A DNA stretch of 64,000 nucleotides from Edaphochlamys debaryana. Lineage: Eukaryota > Chlorophyta > Chlorophyceae > Chlamydomonadales. Position 1 is the first letter of the stretch; every line of letters begins with the position of its first letter. Of this stretch, positions 56,801-64,000 are shown one piece after another. The stretch covers positions 62,001-126,000 of the forward strand of contig JAEHOE010000204.1 in NCBI GenBank assembly GCA_016858145.1. The letters run 5' to 3'. Below the pieces are notes generated by a model. It worked only from the letters and a program-made list of their open reading frames with translations. It did no database searches and was not told the DNA's origin. A program made the position numbers and the translations under genes.

Positions 56801-59800
56801 GCCACCTTATGGCTCCCTGGCCCACCTGGTCACCGTCTTCCTGCGGAGCCGCTTCGTCCCCGTCGGGTGCTTCACCGTCAGCTTGGTCGCCCTCTTCCCC
56901 CTCCTTCTTTCCCTTCTTCTTCTTCTTGGGCTTGGGGGGCTTGGGCGCGCAGAAGGCGTAAGTCTTTACCTCAGCGGTGCCCGCGGCCCACTCGTACGAG
57001 TGCCCCGTGTCGAGGCCGCTGGGCGCCACGGGTACCTGTAGGCACAGAGGATTGACCAAGGTAAGAGACCGTGTAGATTAGGGGCAGCTAACAGCATGCA
57101 CGAAGCTGGTTCAGTCGCACCTGCAGGATGGTGCCCTTGACGGTGCCCACTAGCACCGCTGCGCCCTCCGCGTCCCACACGGCGCAGCTGGCAGCCCCGC
57201 ATCCGTTGGGCAGCCGCACGAAGGCCCGCGGGGCCAGGAGCCCGCATGACCCCGCTGCTAGCGCCTCGCCGGTGCCAGCGGGCGGTTGCAAGTCGAAGAA
57301 GAAGACCGTACCGTCTTCGCCACATGAGGCTAGCTGCTTGGCATCTTTGCTCACGGCCAATGCAGCCACCGGCCCTGCATGCGCTTTGGCTGCACCAAGA
57401 AGTGCAAGGCCCTGCCCCGCCTCGCCGCCCTCGGCCTCTGTGCACCGGCAGTGCACGCGTACTACGCCGTCCTTGTGGCCAGAAGCGCAAGCGAGCGCCG
57501 CTGGACCCGACCCGCTGGGTGGCAGGGGCGCAAAGGCCGTGATGGGCTGAGAAGAGGGCGCTGAAGCCAGCGTGGCACCAGAGCTGTACACGGGTCGTTA
57601 CAGGGCAGCATTAGCACAACGTTACTCTACAGATAGTTCCTCACAGCAGGCGTAGCAGCGTACCGGTAATCGATGACGCGCAGGTGCCCGTCCTTGCCCG
57701 CTGCCAGCCCCACGTGTGAGGCCGGGGACAGCGCCAGACCAGCAACAGCACCCGCGGGCTGAGGCGATAGCCGCTGGAAGGTAGCGCCACGACCTGCAGG
57801 TCGCAACGCGCGTCAGCGTGGGGAAGTAGAGGGCCATCATGCCTCTCTCTGCAGCGCCCTTAACCCCGCTCACTGATGGGCCCTGCTGCCGGCAGCTGCA
57901 TGATGGTGACGCCCCCCGCCCGGTCCAGCACCACCCAGCGCTTCCCCTCGCGCAGGAGGGCCACCAGGTGCTGTCCGGGCGCCACCGGCACCTCGTCCAC
58001 CGGGGTCAGCGCCACGCTGGGGCCCTCCTCGCCGGGCTCGGCGTCGTTGACCTGCGCGCAGTGTCAAGAGGAAGACCTCAACCTCCACACACGGTCGGCC
58101 AGCACGCATGCTGGCGTGGCGTGGCGAGGCCTTGGCCCAGCAGATGCCGGCTCAGCATGGCCCTTTTCCGCCCGGCTAGCTTACTGCGTTGTAGTCCCAG
58201 ATGCGCACGTATCCATCCCCTCCAGCGCTGAGCAGCATGCTGGCCGCCCGGTCGTGCAGCAGCACCTCCACCGGCCCGTCGTGGCAGGGCTGGCCGCCAG
58301 GGCGGGTGAGCACCACCTGGGAGCAGGAGCAGGGGAGGAAGCTCAGCAACAGTATAGCTGCGCTCAAGTTTGTAGCGCCCTTACCTTGATGAGCCCTCCG
58401 TCCCACAGCAGCAGCTCGCCGCCCTCGGTGCTGCTGAGCACCTTGCCGTCCGGCAGCTCCACGAAGGCCGCCACGTCGGACAGCTCTGTGTTGCCGAACT
58501 TGCCGATGGCGCCCTACAAGGTAAGGAGTCACAGCCCACACTCTTTTTGGGCACCAGTCAGGCAGCCGGACGACGGATATGCCTGGTGCCCCGCGCCACG
58601 TACCTGCAGCTTGAGGCCGGTGAACGTGGACGCCATGCGCCAGAAGCGGATGTGGCCCTGGCCTGGGGGCAGAGCAAGGCACAGAGAGCCGAGTAGGTGC
58701 GAACGTCTGACCCAGTCTCCCCAGCAGCAACTCGCCCGCCTACCCGACGTGGTCAGCTGGCCCTCGAAGTAGGGCGAGAAGGCCACTGTGTACACGTCCT
58801 GGCTGAAGGCCTTGGCGCGCAGCACGATGGCCTCCTGCTTCCAGTCCCACAGGGTCAGCAGGAAGTCCGGGAAGGAGCCCACGGACGCCAGCGTGTCGCC
58901 CTTGGCGTCGAAGGCCAGGGCGCTGTAGGCGCGCTCCGTGCCGCCGCTGAGCACCTGCAGCGGACAGGTCACGACAAGCTCGGGTCGCATGCTCCCTACA
59001 GCCTCGGCCCTATGCCCTGCAATTCCCAGAGGCTCCGGCGCCCTCACCTTGACGCATTCCAGGGCGGGGTAGGAGTAGATGTACACGCACGGGCCCTCTC
59101 CCGAGCGTGCCTTCTCGCCCACAGCCAGAAGGGTCCGCGACGGGTGCACCGCTACTGCACCCACACCCCCGCCGTCTAAGCCGCGTAGGTAGCGCCGCTG
59201 CCCAGTGGAGAGAGAGAGTAGCACCACGTGAGAGCCGATGGCGGAGACGAGGGTGTCCTCGTCTATCAGCAGGGCGTTGTGGTGCCGGTGCGTGTCCAGG
59301 CCCAGGACGGCCAGCAGCGGGGCACGGCCGTCCAGTGGCGCCGCCTGCCGTGGGGGTGCGACGGGCACCAGACCGGGGCCCGAAGAGGATGCGCGCTCGG
59401 CGGACTCCACTGCGATGGCTGCCGCGTCAGCGAGCTCAGCCGCGGCAGCCTCTGCACGATGCTCCGCTTGTGTGCCCTCAGGCGGCAAGGACACGGGAGC
59501 CGTGGCTCCGACTTGAGACGATGAAGGCTGAGAGACGGCCGAAGCGGGTCGCTCTGTCACCGCGCCCGGCTCGGCGGCCTCCGTCACCTCGCTCGGCCCG
59601 TCTGGCTCCGTTGCCGGGCCTGCCTCGGCAGCCTCCGCTGCCGCGCCCGGCTCCGCCAGCTCTGCCTCCGTGCCCTCAGCCGGGGGAGACACAGAAGGCT
59701 GTGGCGCGGCAGAAGGGGGCCGCCCCGTCTCTGTGCCGGGCTCGGCAGCCTCAGGCTCAACGCCTGCCTCGGCCGGCTCGGTCGCCGCGCTTGGCCCTTC

Positions 59801-60544
59801 GGCCTCCGCCTCCACGCCTTGCTCTATGGCCTCCGTTGCCGCATCCGGCTCGACGGGCTGTGTCGATGAGCCGGGCTCTGCAGCCTCCGTCTCCTCGCCT
59901 GCCTCAGCCGCCGCACTTGGCTCTGCGGTGTCCGTCTCCACGCTAGGCTCTGCGGCCTCTCCTGGCACATCCGGGTTCGCGGGCTGTGTCGATGAGCCAG
60001 CCCCCGCAGCCTCCGTCTCCTCGCCTGCCCCAGCTGCCTCGGCTGCCGAGCCTGGCTCAGCGGTTTCCGCGTCTGCAAGCGGCTCTATGGCCTGTGTCTC
60101 TGCTGTCGCGCCTGTCCCAGTTGCTTCCCCTTCCACGGCTGCATCTCCCTGTTCACCCCCGGGAGGGAGGGATGCTTCTTCCACTAGGTGTGCTGAGGAC
60201 TCCGCTGCAGCGGTTGCACTACGCGCTGAACCTTCGGTGTCCGGAGGCTCCACCCTCACCGGCTCCATAGCTGCCGGCCCCGTACTGAGGTCTTCCGCCG
60301 CAGGTTCGGCTTCCTGGCCACTGGGCTCCGCTGCAGTGCCCTCCAGGCCAGGATGGCTGCCGTCGGCCTCCGCCAGTGGGGAAGACTGGGCGCCCTCCGC
60401 TTCCGGGCCCCCGCCAGTGGCTGCACCCAAGTCAGCACTAGTTAGCAGGCTGTCATCCGTTCCGACAGAACCCAGCTTGCGTTCAAGCTTACCTGCCACT
60501 GCATCGCCCGAAGGCGCCTGCTCTGCTAAGTCCTCTTCGTCCAT
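50885..60544 (-). CDS. CFAP44: Cilia- and flagella-associated protein 44
   Basis: CFAP44 belongs to the tether/tether-head complex that anchors inner dynein arm f on the ciliary axoneme. The gene has about 29 exons encoding roughly 2,150-2,200 residues. Exon 1 (60544-59048) holds a start MDEEDLAEQAP, an acidic Ala/Glu/Pro-rich tail of some 350 residues, and the first WD-repeat strands (GGGVGAVAVHPSRTLLAVGEK). Later exons continue the WD40 propellers: AYSALAFDAKGDTLASVG, TLWDWKQEAIVLRAKAFSQ, FTGLKLQGAIGKFG, ELPDGKVLSSTEGGELLLW, GGDGYVRIWDYNA, and a second propeller to about 56,000. The C-terminal half (from about 55,760 to the end) is coiled coil, including EEVCPPGCDQSVYERVCDLREKR split by no intron, and ends LKTQLMALRRKDTSVFG. 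The order matches human CFAP44. Lys/Glu runs lie between the propellers. No lesions are seen. Confidence 0.93.
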
Positions 60545-63351
60545 CGCTCGGATTTTGTGAAGCTGCTTCAAGCGCGTTGCATCCCTGTCGCTGCTTCAAG
60601 GTCGCTCGAGCCAATAGAAATTTGTGTTCGTGCAAAAGAGAATGTAAGGAGATAAATGCACAGTTTGAATTACGTCCAGACGTCTACACGAGGATCCTGC
60701 AGAGACGTTCACGCGTGCCTGTACGCATGGACTTCGAGGCGCGCAGAATGCCACGGATCCCACGAGACTAGTCCGACAGCAGACAGCGACTCTGATATTC
60801 CAGCGCTGCCTTTTCGCCTGTCTCACATTCGCGTGTGCCCGCTTCCGAGCCATCTTCCCTCAGTCCGATCGCCCCCACTCTCCCCTACGCCTGCCCCTGG
60901 CCCCCTGCAAGGACAATACCATGACCAGGCAGCAGGGGTGCGCCAGGGTGCGCCGCCCGCAGCAGCTGCCGCTGGCTGCTGCTGCTCAGGATCGCACCTG
61001 GACCGCAGCGCCACATGCCCCTCGGTCAATGGTTAGCATTCCACCGCGGGACAGTCTACTCGCACAACACCGGGGGGCTGAAGTCCTCGTTGGCATGCCG
61101 TTGGTAGCAGGCGACTGTGGCCTTGCCACCTGAAGCTCGCTTGCATTGCAAGGCCCTGTCTCCTCAGCCCCAGCACCCGACGACGACCTCTGGGACTTCC
61201 TCATGCTCGATCCCACCCTCGGGCCGTACGGTGGCTGGATCCGGTATGGCCTCAACGGCCACGGCAACAGCACAACGTAGGCGAAGCACAGGCTGCCCGC
61301 CGCCGTGTGCGGACGCTCCTGCGTCCTGTTCTCGTATGTGTCTGCGGTTTCCGGTTCGACGTTGGATTCCAGCGTGACCTGGTCGTATGGGGCTCAGCGC
61401 TTCGCCCTCCGTTTCGTTTCCTTTGGCTTTCGGTTTATGCATTTTGTGACAGTCATCCACCACGCGGTGCCCTGGCGTGCTTCTTCCGTTACTGTTGGTG
61501 GCTTCAGCTGCTCTGATGGTTGCTTCGGGGACGTGGTGCTATTATGGAGCTCAGCGCATCGCTTTCCGCACCTTTCTGTTGTTCAGCGTATCAGCCTGGT
61601 TTTTGATCAGCCACGCGGAGCCGTGGCGCACCCCTGGACGCCTTGCCGGGCGCGGGTGCCCAGTCCTGTGTCGTCTCTGGAGTTCTGTGCTGCGGGGGAG
61701 ATCGGCCTGTCAGGCCACAGGCTACGTGGGAGCGTGGCCGGGCAGTTGTACGCGTGTAGGGCGGGGCCCGTGTTGCGGGCAGCCGGGGATCAGCGGGTGC
61801 AGCCGGGCTCCGTCGACCCCAGCCCGCCTTGTGACTTGCTCCTTCGTTGTTGGTCTTTACGGTTGCTGTCCCCTTTTGTTCGACGCAGGACATTTGGTAG
61901 TTTGGTTTATCGCGCTTTATCTCTTGGCCGGCTGTCATCACTGGGGAGCTCAGCGGAGCCCGGACATGTAGCAAACAGGCATGACGCTTCGCCCTCGCCA
62001 CCCCACCACCGGCAGCCCCGGCCCTCGCCTCCGTGCCTGGCGCCCAGCCCGTCGTCCCCACCCGGCCACCCCTCGGGCCCCAGCCCTCCCGCCTCCGTGA
62101 CTGTGCCTGCGGCTATGCCGCCCTCCCCCGACCGCCGCGCTCAGCCAAACGCCTCAGGCCCGACCCTCAGCGGCACACGCCTCGCACGTCCCAGTCGCCT
62201 CGGCACGCTTGCACGGCTCCTCGACTTCGCCGCCCACCAGCTCGAGCTGCCCAGCCAGCGCGTCCAGCCATGCGCAGCTCCGTAACCACAGCTGCGACCG
62301 GTCGGTGCGGCCAGCGTCTACGAGCGCAGCTGCCTCCGACTACGCTACTACTTCCATTGCACCCACACGTATCGCCTCCCCGCTCCCGGCTCCCCGCTCC
62401 CGCTGGCCTCCTTCCGGGCACTCGTATTGCCCTAGGTCCCAAAACCAACCTTTCTCCCGCCGCTTCACGTAGCTCCTAGACGCACGGGCCGGGTTTCGGG
62501 ACGGGGTTTCTTCGTAGAAGCATCTTCCGCCCACCACCACGCCCACCACGTACGGCAGCACGGAGCTCGCAGCCTTCAGGCGGCGTGCCGCAGCCGGCCT
62601 CTTTCCCCCAGCTCGCACTTGCACACACCGCACTCTACGGTCGTTTAGTTCTGCAGCTGACACGTCGACTTCGTCTCTACCGCTTGCAGGTGAGCGCTCG
62701 CGCATGATGACCATAGACGACCGGCACGCTTCACGGCTGGGGGCTTCTTCAAGCGGCTCAGGAAAGTGCTATTCGCGCCTGTCTCCCATAGGACCTGTAT
62801 CAGCCTGCTAGACGTACCCGGCACAGCTCTACACCGTCACCAGCAACAGCATGCCGGTTACTCTAGCATAGCCGTTCTCAGCCGCATCCCCGACTACATC
62901 TGCTGCGCATTATGCTCCGTGTAGTGCTAGATAGCCCTGTTGCTAGTGCACTGTATGGAGGCTATGCCCCCCGAGCCCCAGCACCCGGGGAGTCCTGCAC
63001 GAGCCGCCTGCTTTGTCCACCGAGCGCCACAGCACCGTGGACCGAGACGCTGACAGAGTAGGAAGCGCTGTAAGCCAGGGGTAACCCCCGCAATAGACTG
63101 CCCAACTGCCCAATGCGCCAAGCCCCTAGTAGAGCAGCTGATCTCTTGCGACCCCTCGCCGCCCCTCGCAGTCCGTTAAGCAGTGCCCTCCATATACACA
63201 TCCGAACCCCTGCTACGCCTTACTGTGCACATACGCTTCCCCGAATGCCGTTCCAGACCAGCACATGTCTATTGCGTGGACTCAGGTCTGGCCCGCGGTC
63301 ATGAGTATGCACGGTTCGGAGCCGCAACTGCCCGCCAACCCCACCCCACCC
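60545..63351. other. Gene-poor region with coding-like fragments and repeats
   Basis: The CFAP44 promoter lies at the left. At 61160-61279 (+) a stretch reads APAPDDDLWDFLMLDP and YGGWIRYGLNGHGNSTT then a stop, which looks like a true C terminus, but no upstream exon joins clearly. From 61380 to 61960 there are three spaced copies of a GAGCTCAGCG-containing repeat. The rest is without recognisable content. Confidence 0.4.
61376..61963 (+). repeat. Diverged repeats around GCTCAGCG
   Basis: The word GCTCAGCG occurs at 61392, 61549 and 61948 in similar context (TATGGGGCTCAGCGCTTCGC, TATGGAGCTCAGCGCATCGC, CTGGGGAGCTCAGCGGAGCC). The first two are each followed after some 70 bases by a CACGCGG(T/A)GCC(C/G)TGGCG block (61470 and 61613). 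Translated, both give YGAQR then H-A-V/E-P-W-R, in different frames. Confidence 0.55.
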
Positions 63352-64000
63352 CTAACAAAATCGCATGCGCAAGAGCGCCTTCTCCCATTCGTTGAGATGT
63401 TTGTCACAGGCTTTGTCGACATGAGCCACGAAGCAGGCGGACAGCGCCGCACCTCCTGCGGTCCCCGCTGGCAGGTCCCGCGACACGGTCACCCACTGGG
63501 AGCTGGTGCCCCAGGACATGGGCTTCGTGCACATCCACAGCCCCTTGCGGGCTTCTGGCGCTGTCGGCAGCGCGTACGTGAAGCCCTCGCACAAGCTCTC
63601 CTCCTCGCAGTTACGAAGCGCCTCCTCCAGGTTGCCGGCCGTTTCCCGCCCGGCACGGGGCAGGGTGTGCTCATCGCCGCACGAGCCCCGGGCGTCCAGC
63701 ACGATCTTCCACTTGGACAGCTGGCTGCTGGTCGCGTCCAGCCCCAGGGAGGCTACCGCGCGGTGAAGCGCGTAGCCCGACGTGAACTGGAACACTGATA
63801 GCACGCCCACCTTGCTCAGCAGCAGCACGGACGCCTGCCCATCCTTGCCCGACGAGCTGCTCCACAGAGTCTTGGGTGGCGATGGCGGCTCGCAAGCGCA
63901 CCACGAATGCGAGGCGGTGTAGACGTTTAGAGCGCCGTCGGGGTGAAGCCACAAGTAGGTTGCGTCTTCCTGGTTGTCCGAGTCCCAGCACACTTTCCAA
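63352..64000 (-). CDS. 3' end of a gene paralogous to the GT69-GT32 tail
   Basis: The final exon (stop at 63352) runs off the right edge. It encodes over 200 residues that align with the end of the GT69-GT32 protein: CWDSDNQEDATYLWLHPDG against CWNGAEEEDVTWLWLETDG, then LNVYTASHSWCACEP against LRVYTAKRSWCACEP, and the last residues EWEKALLRMRFC against PWEKVLLRLRFC. Between these blocks it is some 100 residues longer and includes a Cys-rich segment (EALRNCEEESLCEGFTYAL, LWMCTKP) that could be a PAN/WSC-like carbohydrate-binding fold. Whether a glycosyltransferase lies upstream cannot be seen. The reading frame is open and the protein is probably secreted. Confidence 0.65.
   Translation of the reverse strand, partial: WKVCWDSDNQEDATYLWLHPDGALNVYTASHSWCACEPPSPPKTLWSSSSGKDGQASVLLLSKVGVLSVFQFTSGYALHRAVASLGLDATSSQLSKWKIVLDARGSCGDEHTLPRAGRETAGNLEEALRNCEEESLCEGFTYALPTAPEARKGLWMCTKPMSWGTSSQWVTVSRDLPAGTAGGAALSACFVAHVDKACDKHLNEWEKALLRMRFC

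Overview
The window looks like nuclear DNA from a volvocine or chlamydomonad green alga. The reasons are very high GC, short GT-AG introns in almost every gene, G/C-ending codons, TGTAA poly(A) signals downstream of two genes, a plastid protoporphyrinogen oxidase very close in sequence and length (567 residues) to the Chlamydomonas enzyme as I remember it, a phytol kinase, and the motile-cilium protein CFAP44. Mosaic divergence from remembered Chlamydomonas reinhardtii proteins suggests a relative rather than that species. Exon junctions below were worked out by hand from splice sites, frame and family resemblance; no alignment was run.

Layout. 1-11410 is a minus-strand Ty3/gypsy LTR retrotransposon with one 2512-codon gag-pol frame, an unusual PHD finger between RNase H and integrase, and an extra 467-codon frame downstream. 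12362-14775 (+) is a DUF3431-like gene whose first visible intron is 1.7 kb and full of repeats. 14776-20657 is repeat-rich and gene-poor, with a long inverted repeat, a tRNA-like Pol III unit and short duplications. 20658-23235 (+) is a secreted FAS1-domain protein. 24238-27681 (+) is a 908-residue type II membrane protein joining a GT69 (CAP59/CMT1-like) and a GT32 (OCH1-like) glycosyltransferase. 28356-31426 (-) and 31871-34037 (+) are a divergent pair, protoporphyrinogen oxidase and phytol kinase. 35083-37220 (-) is an unrecognised nine-exon repeat protein. 37.4-46.2 kb carries minisatellites, a zinc-finger relic, a secreted-protein pseudogene and a PLOD-type glycosyltransferase gene that has taken up a minisatellite. 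47015-49257 (-) is a GT90/CAP10-type glycosyltransferase. 50885-60544 (-) is CFAP44 in about 29 exons. 63352-64000 (-) is the 3' end of a gene whose tail is paralogous to the tail of the GT69-GT32 gene.

How the genes fit together. Four or five genes (DUF3431, GT69-GT32, PLOD-like, GT90 and the right-edge paralogue) look like secretory-pathway glycan enzymes or relatives, and the FAS1 protein and the pseudogene encode extracellular proteins. This is a loose neighbourhood of wall or extracellular-matrix genes. The PPO/phytol kinase pair serves plastid tetrapyrrole and tocopherol/phytol metabolism, and CFAP44 serves the cilium.
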